DNA from: Caulobacter sp. BK020
Lineage (GTDB): Bacteria > Pseudomonadota > Alphaproteobacteria > Caulobacterales > Caulobacteraceae
Direction of reading: 5' to 3'
Assembly: GCF_004342605.1 (NCBI RefSeq)
Contig: NZ_SLZL01000005.1
Location: forward strand, 124,001 to 188,000
DNA length: 64,000 bases
Position 1 is the first letter of the stretch. Each line of letters opens with the position of its first letter. The notes beneath the pieces were generated by a model. That model saw nothing but the letters and a program-made list of their open reading frames with translations. It was not told where the DNA came from and did no database searches. Below are positions 8,620 to 17,873 of this stretch, piece by piece. Made by a program: the position numbers and the translations under genes.

Positions 8620-9693
8620 CTACCCGTGGAGCCAGCCCAGCCGTTCGGGCGTGATGTCCTTGCCCTTGAACAGAGCGCAGATCCCCTCGCCTTCCACGAA
8701 CTCGCCGATGTCGCGCACGGGGACGCCGGCGGCCATGGCGGCGGCCTGGAAGGCGGCCACGTCGGTGGGGTCGACGGCGCAGACGATCTCGTAGTCGTCG
8801 CCGCCCGAGGCCAGCGACATCCGCGCCTCGCCGGCTTCGGGCTGGGCGCCCAGCCAGTGGCGGGCCCCGGGCGACAGCGGCAGGCGGTCCAGGTCGACAT
8901 TCACGCGCAGGCCGCTGGCCTTGGCCACGTGGGCGGCGTCGGCCAGCAGGCCGTCGGACACGTCGGCGGCGGCCCGGGCATAGGCCCGCAGGGCGTCGCG
9001 GATGGCCAGGCGCGGCGGCGGCAGGCGGTAGCGGCGCACCAGGCCGCCATCAGGATCCTCGACCTCGCCCCAATGGGCCAGCAGGCCCAGCCAGCCATCG
9101 CCGATCGTGCCGCTGACCATTAGCCGGTCGCCGACCCGGGCGCCCTTGCGCAACACCGCGTCGCCGCTGGGCGCCCAGCCCAGGAAGGTGGCCGAGACCA
9201 CCATCGGACCCGAGGTGGTGACCGTGTCGCCGCCCAGCAGGCTGACGTCGTAGAGCTCGCCGTCCTCGGCCAGACCGCGGGCGAAGGTTTCGCGGTCGGT
9301 CAAGGTGGTGCCGGAGGGCCAGCCGACGGCGAGGAAGTAGCCGTAGGGCGTGGCCGCCTTGGCCGCCAGGTCCGACAGGTTGGTGCGCAGCAGGCGCTTG
9401 GCCACCACGTCCAGGTCCTCGCCGGCTAGGAAGTGCACGCCGGCCACCATGGCGTCCTTGGTGATCACCAGGTCGTAGCCGGGACGCGAGGGCAGAACCG
9501 CCGCGTCGTCCAGCAGGCTGAGCGCCGCCTGGTCGCCGCGGGTCAGGGGCCGCAGCAGCCGCTCGATCAGGCCGAACTCGTCGACGGGCGGCGCGGCGGC
9601 CGGCGTCGCGGCCTCGTCGAACCATGCGTCGTCGACCGCCGCCGCTTCCGGCGTCGGCTCGTCGAACCAGTCGTCGTCAGCTTCTGGCGTCAC
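8620..9693 (-). CDS. thiL: Thiamine-monophosphate kinase ThiL
   Basis: ThiL phosphorylates thiamine phosphate to thiamine diphosphate using ATP. The core ([73 protein letters not shown]) is intact. It is preceded by an unusual 35-40 residue acidic extension in which a D-D-x-W-F-D-E motif occurs twice. I chose GTG 9693, giving about 357 residues; the only in-frame ATG is at 9768, well inside nusB. Typical ThiL has about 325 residues. It ends the ribH-nusB-thiL operon and overlaps the nusB end by 17 nt. Confidence 0.92.
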   Translation of the reverse strand: MTPEADDDWFDEPTPEAAAVDDAWFDEAATPAAAPPVDEFGLIERLLRPLTRGDQAALSLLDDAAVLPSRPGYDLVITKDAMVAGVHFLAGEDLDVVAKRLLRTNLSDLAAKAATPYGYFLAVGWPSGTTLTDRETFARGLAEDGELYDVSLLGGDTVTTSGPMVVSATFLGWAPSGDAVLRKGARVGDRLMVSGTIGDGWLGLLAHWGEVEDPDGGLVRRYRLPPPRLAIRDALRAYARAAADVSDGLLADAAHVAKASGLRVNVDLDRLPLSPGARHWLGAQPEAGEARMSLASGGDDYEIVCAVDPTDVAAFQAAAMAAGVPVRDIGEFVEGEGICALFKGKDITPERLGWLHG

Positions 9694-10138
9694 GCGCGAT
9701 GGCGTCCAGGGCGCCGTTGATGAAACCGGATTCCGGTCCCTCGAAGAACGATTTGGCGATCTCGACATATTCGTCGATCACGACTTCCTTCGGCACGTCG
9801 GGCCGGTGCATCAGCTCGTAGGCCCCCGAGCGCAGCACCGCGCGGGCGGTGGCGTCCAGGCGCTCCAGCTTCCAGCCCGAGGCCAGACGCTTGACGATGG
9901 CCTGGTCGACGGCGGCCTGGTGGGCGACGACGCCCTTGGCCAGTTCGGCGAAGAAGGCTTCGTCGGCCTGGGCTAGGCGATCGCCGTCCGGTCCGTCGAC
10001 ATCGCGGTCGAAGCGATGTTCGGAGAACTCCCGGACCACCGCGTCGACGCCGACGCCGGAGACTTCCATCTGGTACAGGGCCTGGACCGCGGCCAGGCGG
10101 GCCACCGAGCGCGGCTGGATGCGATCGCCCCGGCTCAT
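9677..10138 (-). CDS. nusB: Transcription antitermination factor NusB
   Basis: NusB binds boxA RNA with NusE (S10) and promotes antitermination at rRNA operons. The all-helical sequence shows [16 protein letters not shown] at the N-terminus and the C-terminal [30 protein letters not shown] typical of the family. I take ATG at 10138 ([11 protein letters not shown], 153 aa) because it forms an ATGA overlap with the ribH stop, rather than the earlier in-frame Met at 10186. A GGGGC-rich sequence precedes it. Confidence 0.95.
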   Translation of the reverse strand: MSRGDRIQPRSVARLAAVQALYQMEVSGVGVDAVVREFSEHRFDRDVDGPDGDRLAQADEAFFAELAKGVVAHQAAVDQAIVKRLASGWKLERLDATARAVLRSGAYELMHRPDVPKEVVIDEYVEIAKSFFEGPESGFINGALDAIARDARS

Positions 10139-10599
10139 CGGCCCTGCCCCAGCAGCTGGCGCTTCAGGCCGACGATCTCCAGGCATTGCTGAGCGGCCCG
10201 ACCGCCGCGGTCGCCTTCCGACGCCCGGGCCCGGCTCCAGGCCTGGTCCTCCTCGTCGACATTGACCACGCCGTAGCCGATGGCCAGGCGCTTGCCGAAC
10301 GACAGGTCGTTGAGCCCGCGGGCGGTCTCGTTGGCCATCACCTCGGAATGATAGGTCTCGCCGCGAATGATCACGCCCAGCGCCACGAAGCCGTCATAGC
10401 GCACGCCGACGGGGCGATGACCGGCCTCCTCGGCCAGGGCGATGGCGGTGGGGATCTGCATCGCCTCGGACACGGTGATCACGTCATACTCGGCGCCCTG
10501 GGCGTCGATCGCCTGCGCCGCACCTTGCAGCAACGCGTCGGAAAGCCCCGAATAGCGCCGGGCCTCCACGATCAGCAGGCGAATCTTGTCTTCCACCAT
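10135..10599 (-). CDS. ribH: 6,7-dimethyl-8-ribityllumazine synthase RibH
   Basis: Lumazine synthase catalyses the penultimate step of riboflavin synthesis. In 154 residues it shows the N-terminal [19 protein letters not shown], the [17 protein letters not shown] region, and [22 protein letters not shown] with the catalytic His region. The C-terminal half ([17 protein letters not shown]) is somewhat divergent from the usual GVLT(V/T)E form. AAAGGA precedes the ATG. It lies between nrdR and nusB without the ribD, ribE and ribBA genes often found there, which must be elsewhere. Confidence 0.92.
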   Translation of the reverse strand: MVEDKIRLLIVEARRYSGLSDALLQGAAQAIDAQGAEYDVITVSEAMQIPTAIALAEEAGHRPVGVRYDGFVALGVIIRGETYHSEVMANETARGLNDLSFGKRLAIGYGVVNVDEEDQAWSRARASEGDRGGRAAQQCLEIVGLKRQLLGQGR

Positions 10600-10731
10600 A
10601 GTCCTTTGACTTCTCCTCGACGGGGCACGTCGTTTCAGGGCAGGTCACTTCGCACCAAACGGCGCCGTCGCCAAACCGAATTGTAGCGCCCCGGCGGTCC
10701 GGGGCCGCCGAAACCGAATCACAGGATGCGC

Positions 10732-11205
10732 CTATAGTTCGTCCTCGGCGACGTCGCTGAGGCCTTCCTGGCCCAGAAACTTCGCGAAATCGCTGGTTTC
10801 CCGGAAATCGCGATAGACCGAGGCGTAACGGACATAGGCGACGTCATCGAGCGACTTCAACGCCTTCATGACCATTTCGCCCACCGCCGACGACGGCAGC
10901 TCGGTCTCGCCCTGGCTTTCCAGCTGGCGGACGATGCCGTTGACCATCCGCTCGACCCGCTCGGGATCGACCGGCCGCTTGCGCGTGGCGATCGAGATCG
11001 AGCGCACCAGCTTCTCGCGGTCGAACGGCGAGCGCCGGCCCGACCGCTTGACGATGGTCAGCTCGCGCAGCTGCACCCGTTCGAAGGTGGTGAAGCGGCC
11101 GCCGCACTCCGGACACAGCCGACGACGTCGGATCGCCGCCCCGTCTTCCGACGGGCGGCTGTCCTTCACCTGGCTTTCCATATGGCCGCAGAACGGGCAG
11201 CGCAT
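10732..11205 (-). CDS. nrdR: Transcriptional repressor NrdR
   Basis: NrdR senses ATP/dATP and represses ribonucleotide reductase genes. The 157-residue protein has the N-terminal zinc ribbon (Cys3, Cys6, Cys31, Cys34) and the ATP-cone beginning [18 protein letters not shown], with [11 protein letters not shown] near the end. It is immediately downstream of glyA (31-nt gap), probably in the same transcript, and is followed by a 130-bp gap before ribH. Confidence 0.97.
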   Translation of the reverse strand: MRCPFCGHMESQVKDSRPSEDGAAIRRRRLCPECGGRFTTFERVQLRELTIVKRSGRRSPFDREKLVRSISIATRKRPVDPERVERMVNGIVRQLESQGETELPSSAVGEMVMKALKSLDDVAYVRYASVYRDFRETSDFAKFLGQEGLSDVAEDEL

Positions 11206-11236
11206 GATCTAGGCCCTCCCGCCCGATGCAGGCCTA

Positions 11237-12541
11237 TTAGTTGTAGATCGGGAACCGCGCCGTCAAGGCCAGGACTTCCTCGCGCACCTTGGCCTCGACC
11301 TCGGCGTTGCCGTCCGGGCCGTTGGCGGCCAGGCCGTTGACGACCTCGCCGATCAGCTGGCCCACGCGGGTGAACTCGGCCGTGCCGAAGCCGCGCGTCG
11401 TGCCGGCCGGCGTGCCCAGGCGGATGCCCGAGGTCACGGTGAACGGCGCGGTGTCGAACGGCACGCCGTTCTTGTTGCAGGTCATGTGGGCGCGCTCGAG
11501 GCTGTGCTCGGCGTCGCGGCCGGTCACGCCCTTGGGCCGCAGGTCGACCAGCATCAGGTGGCTGTCGGTGCCGCCCGAGACGATGTTGACGCCCTGGGCC
11601 TGCAGCGCCTCGGCCAGGGCCTTGGCGTTGTCGATCACCTGCTGGGCATAGGCCTTGAAGCCCGGCTGCAGCGCTTCGCCGAACGCGACGGCCTTGGCGG
11701 CGATCACGTGCTCCAGCGGGCCGCCCTGCAGGCCGGGGAACACCGCCGAATTGACCTTCTTGATGATCGCCTCGTCATTGGTCAGCACCATGCCGCCGCG
11801 CGGGCCGCGCAGGGTCTTGTGGGTGGTGGTGGTGACCACGTGGGCCTGGGGGATGGGGCTGGGGAACACGCCGCCGGCCACCAGGCCCGCGAAGTGGGCC
11901 ATGTCGACCATCAGATAGGCCCCGACCTCGTCGGCGATCTGGCGGAAGCGGGCGAAGTCGATGTGGCGGCTGTAGGCGCTGCCGCCGGCGATGATCAGCT
12001 TGGGCTTGTTGGCCTTGGCCACCTCTTCGACCGCGTCATAGTCGATCAGCTGGTCCTGCTGGCGCACGGTGTAGGACACCGGCTTGAACCACTTGCCCGA
12101 CTGGTTGGCGGGGCTGCCGTGGGTCAGGTGGCCGCCGGCGGCCAGGTCCATGCCCAGGAAGGTGTCGCCGGGCTGCAGCAGCGACATGAACACCGACTGG
12201 TTGGCCTGCGAGCCCGAGTGCGGCTGGACGTTGGCGAAGCCGGCGCCGAACAGGGCCTTGGCCCGCTCGATGGCGATGGTCTCGATCTCGTCGACATATT
12301 CGCAGCCGCCGTAATAGCGCTTGCCCGGATAACCCTCGGCGTACTTGTTGGTCAGGATCGAACCCTGGGCCTCCAGTACGGCGCGCGAGACGATGTTCTC
12401 GGACGCGATCAGCTCGATCTGGTTCTGCTGGCGGTTCAGTTCCAGGCCGATGCGGTCGAAGATGTCGCGGTCGGCCGCGGCCAGGTCGGCCCCGAAGAAG
12501 GCGCTCTTGTCGGCGGTGATGTTGCTGGCCGGTGCGGTCAT
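11237..12541 (-). CDS. glyA: Serine hydroxymethyltransferase GlyA
   Basis: A PLP enzyme interconverting serine and glycine with tetrahydrofolate, supplying one-carbon units. All 434 residues are present. Visible signatures are [52 protein letters not shown], the PLP-lysine motif [14 protein letters not shown] and [16 protein letters not shown]. The gene diverges from the MucR-type regulator; the shared 210-bp upstream region contains TTTAACCCC at about 12616 and probably both promoters. Confidence 0.98.
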   Translation of the reverse strand: MTAPASNITADKSAFFGADLAAADRDIFDRIGLELNRQQNQIELIASENIVSRAVLEAQGSILTNKYAEGYPGKRYYGGCEYVDEIETIAIERAKALFGAGFANVQPHSGSQANQSVFMSLLQPGDTFLGMDLAAGGHLTHGSPANQSGKWFKPVSYTVRQQDQLIDYDAVEEVAKANKPKLIIAGGSAYSRHIDFARFRQIADEVGAYLMVDMAHFAGLVAGGVFPSPIPQAHVVTTTTHKTLRGPRGGMVLTNDEAIIKKVNSAVFPGLQGGPLEHVIAAKAVAFGEALQPGFKAYAQQVIDNAKALAEALQAQGVNIVSGGTDSHLMLVDLRPKGVTGRDAEHSLERAHMTCNKNGVPFDTAPFTVTSGIRLGTPAGTTRGFGTAEFTRVGQLIGEVVNGLAANGPDGNAEVEAKVREEVLALTARFPIYN

Positions 12542-12753
12542 GGACGCTCTCCTGGGGCTGGGAGACTGGAAGGACGCCGAGGTGTCGGACTCGGGCGGAG
12601 TTCGGTCGCGCTCTCTTTAACCCCCTTCGCGCCGCGATCAATCCGGGAACCTCATCCCGAGACGGGACGTTGCGAAGGAAGCGGCGCCAGTCGGGCTGGC
12701 GGCGCGAGCGTTTTGGCGACTTCCAAGCAGATCGAAGACAGGGCGGAAAGAGT

Positions 12754-13194
12754 ATGGCGACGGCGTACGGCGAGGCGGGGACCCAGGAAGACGACGTCGA
12801 CATTCTGGGCTTGAGCGCGGGGATCGTGGCCGCCTACGTCGCCCAGAACACCGTGGCGCGCACGGCGATTCCCGACCTGATCCGCTCGGTCCACGGCGCC
12901 CTGTCGGCCCTGAACGGCGTGCAGACCGACCAGCCGCCCGCCGAGCGTAACAAGCCCGCGGTGCCGGTCTCGCGGTCTGTGCAGCGCGACTACATCGTCT
13001 GCCTGGAAGACGGCAAGAAGCTGAAGATGCTCAAGCGCTACCTGCGCACCCACTACGACATGAGCCCCGAGGAATACCGTCGCAAATGGTCGCTGCCCGG
13101 CGACTATCCGATGGTGGCCCCGGCCTATGCCGAGCGCCGCTCCGACTTCGCCAAGTCGATCGGCCTGGGCAAGGGGAGGATGCGGGGGCGGTAA
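12754..13194 (+). CDS. MucR/Ros-family transcriptional regulator
   Basis: A 146-residue MucR/Ros homologue. The N-terminal half (ILGLSAGIVAAYVAQNTV, IPDLIRSVHGALSAL) is the oligomerisation region, and the C-terminal half holds the Ros zinc-finger-like DNA-binding unit CLEDGKKLKMLKRYLRTHY followed by MSPEEYRRKWSLP. Asp stands where Ros has the second Cys, as in several MucR proteins. In Caulobacter MucR paralogues repress cell-cycle genes with CtrA. The start at 12754 follows GGCGGAAAG; the longer in-frame extension upstream has no homology. It probably regulates many genes, but no targets can be assigned from here. Confidence 0.9.
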   Translation: MATAYGEAGTQEDDVDILGLSAGIVAAYVAQNTVARTAIPDLIRSVHGALSALNGVQTDQPPAERNKPAVPVSRSVQRDYIVCLEDGKKLKMLKRYLRTHYDMSPEEYRRKWSLPGDYPMVAPAYAERRSDFAKSIGLGKGRMRGR

Positions 13195-13205
13195 ACGCTC
13201 CGCGG

Positions 13206-13309
13206 CTTGCCCCCTACGGGCCGCTTCGCGGCCGTCTTCCCTCAGAGGGGGAAGAGCGCTCCGCCCCTATGGGGGCGGACAGACGGCGAAGCCGTCAGGT
13301 GGGGGCAAG
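13206..13309. repeat. Palindromic intergenic repeat, family R1, copy 1
   Basis: A 104-bp element opening with CTTGCCCCC and closing with GGGGGCAAG, containing internal hairpins (CCGCTTCGCGG, CGCCCCTATGGGGGCG, CGGCGAAGCCG). It sits between the convergent mucR-like gene and hemA. A second copy at 50518-50624 shares the ends and core. It may work as a bidirectional transcription barrier, which is inference. Confidence 0.8.
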
Positions 13310-13321
13310 TATTAGGTAACC

Positions 13322-14554
13322 CTAAGCCGCGTGGCCGCCCATGCGGGCCACGTTGCAGTGGGCCCAGAGCTTTTCCATCGCCCCGACCAGCTTGCGCATC
13401 ATCTCGTCGGTGTGGAACGGCGTGGGCGTGAAGCGCAGGCGCTCGGTGCCACGCGGCACGGTGGGATAGTTGATCGGCTGCACATAGACGCCGTGATCGG
13501 CCAGCAGCATGTCGCTGATCATCTTGCAATGCACGGGGTCGCCGACCAGCACCGGGACGATGTGGCTGTCGTTGTCCATCACCGGCAGGCCGGCGGCCTT
13601 AAACATCGCCTTCAGGGTCTTGGCGCGCTCCTGGTGGGCCTCGCGGACCTCCGGGTGCTGCTTCAGATACTTCACGCTGGCCAGGGCCCCGGCCGTCAGG
13701 GCCGGTGGCAGCGAGGTGGTGAAGATGAAGCCCGAGGCGACCAGGCGGATGGCGTCCACCACCACCGCGTCGCCGGCGATGTAGCCGCCCATCACCCCGA
13801 ACGCCTTGCCCAGCGTGCCCTCGATGATGTCGATCTGGTCCATCAGGCCGTCGCGCTCGGCGACGCCGCCGCCGCGCGGGCCGTACATGCCCACGGCATG
13901 GACCTCGTCCAGATAGGTCATGGCGCCGTATTTCTTGGCCAGGGCCACGGTGCCGGCCATGTCGGCGATGTCGCCGTCCATCGAATAGACGCTCTCGAAC
14001 GCCACCAGCTTGGGCGCGGCGGCCGGCGCGGCGGCCAGCAGCTGCTCCAGGTGCGCCAGATCATTGTGGCGGAAGATGTGCCGCTCGCAGCCGCCGTTGC
14101 GGATGCCGGCGATCATCGAGGCGTGGTTCTGGGCGTCGGAGAAGATGATCAGGCCCGGCAGGATCTTCTGCAGCGCCGACAGGCTGGCCTCGTTGGAGAC
14201 ATAGCCCGAGGTGAAAAGCAGGGCCGCTTCCTTGCCGTGCAGGTCGGCCAGCTCGGCCTCCAGCTCGACATGGTGATGGTTGGTGCCCGAGATGTTGCGG
14301 GTGCCGCCCGAGCCCGAGCCGTGGTCGTCGATCGCCGCGTGCATGGCGTCCAGCACCACGGGGTTCTGGCCCTGGCCCAGATAGTCGTTCGAGCACCAGA
14401 CCACGATCTCGCTCTCGCCGCCGTCCGGACGGGTCCAGGTGGCGCGCGGAAAGGCGCCGCGATGGCGCTTCACGTCGGCGAACACCCGGTAGCGGCCTTC
14501 GTCGCGGATCTGGTCGACGACGCTGCGGAACGCGGCTTTGTAGTCCATGGTCAC
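13322..14554 (-). CDS. hemA: 5-aminolevulinate synthase HemA
   Basis: A PLP enzyme condensing glycine and succinyl-CoA to 5-aminolevulinate, the alphaproteobacterial (Shemin) entry to haem synthesis. The 410 residues carry [47 protein letters not shown] and the PLP-lysine segment [16 protein letters not shown]. hemB, the next enzyme, is at 20.8 kb, so two early haem genes fall in this window. A TATAAG-containing sequence lies upstream at about 14630-14640. I saw no convincing FnrL box. Confidence 0.98.
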   Translation of the reverse strand: MTMDYKAAFRSVVDQIRDEGRYRVFADVKRHRGAFPRATWTRPDGGESEIVVWCSNDYLGQGQNPVVLDAMHAAIDDHGSGSGGTRNISGTNHHHVELEAELADLHGKEAALLFTSGYVSNEASLSALQKILPGLIIFSDAQNHASMIAGIRNGGCERHIFRHNDLAHLEQLLAAAPAAAPKLVAFESVYSMDGDIADMAGTVALAKKYGAMTYLDEVHAVGMYGPRGGGVAERDGLMDQIDIIEGTLGKAFGVMGGYIAGDAVVVDAIRLVASGFIFTTSLPPALTAGALASVKYLKQHPEVREAHQERAKTLKAMFKAAGLPVMDNDSHIVPVLVGDPVHCKMISDMLLADHGVYVQPINYPTVPRGTERLRFTPTPFHTDEMMRKLVGAMEKLWAHCNVARMGGHAA

Positions 14555-14858
14555 TTCATCCGATGGACTTCGACGAGTCCGACCGGTCCCTTCTCAAGGC
14601 TCGGCTTTTCGCACCGCGCCGGCTCGGTGTCCATATAAGTGGCTATACCTAGCCCATTGAATTACGCGATTGGACGCATAGAGCGCGTCAATGAACACGG
14701 CCTCACGAGGACTCCCACGGATCGCCCTCCGCGGGCGCAGCGCCCGTCCTGTCTTCACAACAGCTTGTCAGCCCGGAAGCCTCGCAGAGGCTGTCCGGGG
14801 CTTCAGCGAATTGGGGTTGGCGCCTTGCGGATGACGCCGCACCCGGAACGACCTCGCC
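14555..14858. other. Intergenic region upstream of hemA with palindromes
   Basis: This 304-bp spacer between hemA and the methyltransferase-like lipoprotein gene has no convincing gene. It contains a 31-nt palindrome at about 14773-14803 (arms AGCCTC/GAGGCT inside CCGG/CCGG) and a GGGCGCAGCGCCC hairpin near 14738. These look like intergenic repeats or a terminator; the hemA promoter should lie near 14600-14660. Confidence 0.5.
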
Positions 14859-15665
14859 CTACCGCGCCCCGGCCGGCTTGCGGAACTTGTAGATGAACTG
14901 GTCGGTCTTGCCGCGGATCGACGGGTCGAAGACGCTGAGCTTGCGGGTGTCGGACCCGTCGCGCAGCACCCGGCTCTCGCCCTCGAAGATGAAGCCGGCG
15001 GCGGTGACCTCGCGCTTGACCGCTTCGGGGTCGATGCGGTGCAGGGTCTCGGTGTCGCGCAGGCCCGAGCCGGGCTCGGCCGAATGGTCGAGCACCAGGA
15101 AGACGCCGCCCGGTTTCAAGGCCCGGAAGATCTGGCGGTTGACCACCGACAGGTCGGCCGGGCCCATGAACTTGTCGTGCATGTCGTGGTAGTTCTGGGC
15201 GGTGAACACCAGGTCCAGCTTCTCCGGCGTGGCGAAGTTGGGCAGGGTGTTGAGGATCACCGACACATTCTTGTAGGCCGGATCGCGGGCGATGGCCGTT
15301 ACGGCCGGTTCGCGCTTGGCCAGCTTGGTCAGCTCGTCGGGCACATAGGCGTAGACGTGGCCGCGCGGCCCGACGGCTTTCGACAGGATGCGGGTGAAAT
15401 AGCCGCCGCCGGGAATCAGGTCGGCGACCTTGGCGCCCGACTTGACGCCGGCGAAGGCCAGGGTCTGGCCCGGCAGGCGGTTCTCGTCGCGGACGATGTC
15501 GGCGGCGGGGCGGTTCGGATCGGACAGGGCCGCGGCGATGTTGGCGGGGATCGCGGCGGGCGCGTCGGCCGGCGGCGGAGGCGGCGGCGCCGCGGGCCCC
15601 ATCGGAGTCGTGGCGCAGCCCGCCAGGGCGAGCACGGCGACGAGGCTGAGTAGCGGCTTACGCAT
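14859..15665 (-). CDS. Lipoprotein with class I methyltransferase fold (COG4798-like)
   Basis: 268 residues. The N-terminus is a lipoprotein signal (LLSLVAVLALAGC, lipidated Cys17) followed by a Pro/Ala linker. The rest is a SAM-methyltransferase-like Rossmann domain: ADLIPGGGYFTRILSKAVG in motif I position, DLVFTAQNYHDMHD, and FRALKPGGVFLVLDHS as motif IV/post-I. Motif I is altered (Pro-Gly-Gly-Gly-Tyr). Predicted outside the cytoplasm, where SAM is not expected, so either the signal is misread, the protein binds another ligand, or it acts differently. No operon partner; function unknown. Confidence 0.8.
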   Translation of the reverse strand: MRKPLLSLVAVLALAGCATTPMGPAAPPPPPPADAPAAIPANIAAALSDPNRPAADIVRDENRLPGQTLAFAGVKSGAKVADLIPGGGYFTRILSKAVGPRGHVYAYVPDELTKLAKREPAVTAIARDPAYKNVSVILNTLPNFATPEKLDLVFTAQNYHDMHDKFMGPADLSVVNRQIFRALKPGGVFLVLDHSAEPGSGLRDTETLHRIDPEAVKREVTAAGFIFEGESRVLRDGSDTRKLSVFDPSIRGKTDQFIYKFRKPAGAR

Positions 15666-15721
15666 GGGTGTTCCTTCCGACGGCGTCTTCTCGTTGAGCG
15701 CAAGCTAGCGCAGCAATCGCA

Positions 15722-16774
15722 CTACGTCAGCGGCGACCATTCCTGATCCGCCGGCAGCGGCGCGAAAATCTCATCCAACATGGCGTCGGACACATCTTCA
15801 AGCTTGGCCGGATCCCATTTCGGCGCATTGTCCTTGTCGATGATCACGGCGCGGACGCCCTCGATGAAGTCGTGCCGCCGCACCACCCGCGAACCAATCC
15901 GGTATTCCATGGCCATGTTGTCCGCGAAGTCGGTCATCGCCGCCCCCGCCTCCAGCTGGCGGAAAGCCACCTTCAGGGTCTGGGGCGACTTGGTCTTCAT
16001 CACGGCCAGCTGGGCCTTGCCCCAGTCGCTGCTGTCGGCCTCCAGGAACTCGAAGATCTGCTCGACGCTGTCGCCGACGAACAGGCGGTTGAGGTCCTGC
16101 TCGAAGCTGACCAGCGGCGCCTTGCCGGCGTCGGCGCGGTACTTCCTCAGCGTCTCCTCGATGCGGCGCGGATCGGCGATGATCGCCTTTTTCAGGCCCT
16201 CGACGGCGCCGAACTCGACGAAGTGGGTGGCGATCCCCAGGCGCAGGCAGTCCGCGCCCTTGATCCGCGCCCCGGTCAGGGCCAGCCACAGCCCCGCCTT
16301 GCCCGGCAGGCGCGGCAGGTACCAGCCGCCGCCGACGTCGGGGAACAGGCCGATGCCGGTCTCGGGCATGGCGAAGGTCGTGCGCTCGGTGGCGATCCGG
16401 TAGTGGGCGGGCATCGAGATCCCGACCCCGCCGCCCATCACCACCCCGTCCATCACCGCCACCACCGGGGTGTCGTAGGTGAACAGCAGATGGTTCAGCT
16501 GGTATTCGGTGTGGAAGAAGGCCCGCGCCTCGACCGCGTCGCCTGACCCGCTGCGGGCCAGCATGCGGATGTCGCCGCCGGCGCAGAAGCCGCGTTCGCC
16601 CGCATGGTCGATGACGACCATGTAGATCTCCGGATCCTCCCGCCAGTCCAGCAGGGCGGCGATCATCGTCTCGCACATGGTCTGGGTCAGGGCGTGCAGC
16701 GCCTGGGGCCGGTTCAGGGTCAGCCGTCCGACGTTCTTCTGAACGCGGACAAGGACTTCGGGCTGGTCGTTCAT
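15722..16774 (-). CDS. 3-hydroxyisobutyryl-CoA hydrolase (enoyl-CoA hydratase family)
   Basis: A crotonase-fold enzyme of 350 residues, the length of 3-hydroxyisobutyryl-CoA hydrolases rather than 260-residue enoyl-CoA hydratases. It has LNRPQALHALTQTM, GFCAGGDIRML forming the oxyanion hole, MDGVVMGGGVGI, MPETGIGLFPDVGGGWYL and the C-terminal SRVVRRHDFIEGVRAVIIDKD. It releases 3-hydroxyisobutyrate in valine degradation. It is last in a four-gene minus-strand operon joined by 4-nt overlaps with isobutyryl-CoA dehydrogenase first, which supports the assignment. The other enzymes of the pathway are not in the window. Confidence 0.9.
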   Translation of the reverse strand: MNDQPEVLVRVQKNVGRLTLNRPQALHALTQTMCETMIAALLDWREDPEIYMVVIDHAGERGFCAGGDIRMLARSGSGDAVEARAFFHTEYQLNHLLFTYDTPVVAVMDGVVMGGGVGISMPAHYRIATERTTFAMPETGIGLFPDVGGGWYLPRLPGKAGLWLALTGARIKGADCLRLGIATHFVEFGAVEGLKKAIIADPRRIEETLRKYRADAGKAPLVSFEQDLNRLFVGDSVEQIFEFLEADSSDWGKAQLAVMKTKSPQTLKVAFRQLEAGAAMTDFADNMAMEYRIGSRVVRRHDFIEGVRAVIIDKDNAPKWDPAKLEDVSDAMLDEIFAPLPADQEWSPLT

Positions 16775-17394
16775 ACGGCTTCCTTGGCGGCCTCCCCGAC
16801 GCGTTCGGGGTCTTCGACCGGTTCGCAGGCGAGACGGTCGATCACGCCGCCGCTGAGGCGGAAGATGGCGTTCTGGGGCGTGTCCAGGGCGACGACCTCC
16901 TCGCGCGGCAAGCGGGCGTAGGCGCCGCGCAGCATCCAGCCGGCGATGCCGTGGCTGACCACGATCAGCCGGCGGTCCGGCTCTGGCGCCTGCTCGGCCA
17001 GCCAGCCGGAGACACGGCCCATGATGTCGTCATAGGTCTCGCCGCCCGGCGACTTGAAGGCCCAGTCCGGGTCGGACAGGAGGGCCGGGTTCTCGGCCTT
17101 GACCTCGTCGCGCAGGCGGTTCGACCAGGCGCCGACGCTGACCTCCATCAGGCGATCCTCGAACTCCACCGCCAGGCCCAGGCGCGCGGCGATCGTCTCG
17201 GCGGTGTGGCGGGCGCGGCGCAGCGGGCTGGCGACGATGCGCCACTCGGCCGGCCGCTCGACCAGCGAGGCCAGCAGCTCGCCCATCGCCCCGGCCTGGG
17301 CGCGGCCCAGCGGCGTCAGGTCGGACTCGGTCTGGCCCTGCATGCGGCCTTCGCGGTTGTGGAACGTCTGGCCGTGCCGGCAGAGATAGATCAT
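16771..17394 (-). CDS. Histidine phosphatase (phosphoglycerate mutase-like) family protein
   Basis: Begins [16 protein letters not shown], with the RHG catalytic motif at the N-terminus. It has RRARHTAETIAARLG, a central acidic region and the second catalytic His in LIVVSHGIAGWMLRG. About 207 residues, typical of SixA/GpmB-like broad-specificity phosphatases. I chose ATG 17394 because it forms an ATGA overlap with the upstream membrane protein gene. The substrate is unknown; its place inside a valine-catabolism operon may reflect co-transcription more than shared pathway. Confidence 0.9.
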   Translation of the reverse strand: MIYLCRHGQTFHNREGRMQGQTESDLTPLGRAQAGAMGELLASLVERPAEWRIVASPLRRARHTAETIAARLGLAVEFEDRLMEVSVGAWSNRLRDEVKAENPALLSDPDWAFKSPGGETYDDIMGRVSGWLAEQAPEPDRRLIVVSHGIAGWMLRGAYARLPREEVVALDTPQNAIFRLSGGVIDRLACEPVEDPERVGEAAKEAV

Positions 17395-17873
17395 TGAAGC
17401 CTCGATCCTCGCATCGCTTGCGCCAGCTTCGTATAGGCGACTGCGGCGAAAAGGAACGACAGAGCGATGCCCGCGAGCTCCAGCCAGTTGGGCAGGTAGG
17501 TCCAAGAATTGGCCTCGAACGGCTTAATATTCATCGGCGGCTCCAGGGCCTCGTCGATGATCCAGTAGGCCTGGTTCGCGAACATCAGCAGAACAGGCGG
17601 GCCAGCCGCGAGGAGCGGAAAAACGCCCCAGCGCCCCAGCCGCCCCGCCAGCCACCAGGCCAGGATGATGAAGGGGACGCCCAGCAAGCCGAGTAGCCCG
17701 GCGATCGCCAGCCACTCCCACGCCCGTGTCCTCATCATCAGGGGCACCACGTCGGCGTCCAATCCCCGGCGGAAACCCGCCGTGACGACCATCGTCAGCA
17801 CGAGACAGGCGCCCGTCAGCGCCGCGGATGCGGCCAAGGCGCGCCAGGACCAGGGTGGGCGGCCCGCCTTCAC
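17391..17873 (-). CDS. Small four-helix membrane protein in the valine operon
   Basis: 160 residues starting at GTG 17873, which overlaps the acyl-CoA dehydrogenase stop as GTGA, and ending in an ATGA overlap with the phosphatase gene. Predicted membrane segments are about 11-33, 52-74, 83-100 and 130-149, with a 30-residue loop containing [20 protein letters not shown] between the last two. I recognise no family. The exact overlaps on both sides make it a real gene. A role in transport or membrane anchoring is only a guess. Confidence 0.8.
   Translation of the reverse strand: MKAGRPPWSWRALAASAALTGACLVLTMVVTAGFRRGLDADVVPLMMRTRAWEWLAIAGLLGLLGVPFIILAWWLAGRLGRWGVFPLLAAGPPVLLMFANQAYWIIDEALEPPMNIKPFEANSWTYLPNWLELAGIALSFLFAAVAYTKLAQAMRGSRLQ

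Noticed and set aside
14656-14675. Possible FnrL/FixK box upstream of hemA
   Set aside because: Only TTGAAT...CGATTGG is seen; it does not fit the TTGAT-N4-ATCAA consensus.
14639-14896. 85-codon frame between hemA and the lipoprotein gene
   Set aside because: Runs over palindromes, no domain and no binding site.
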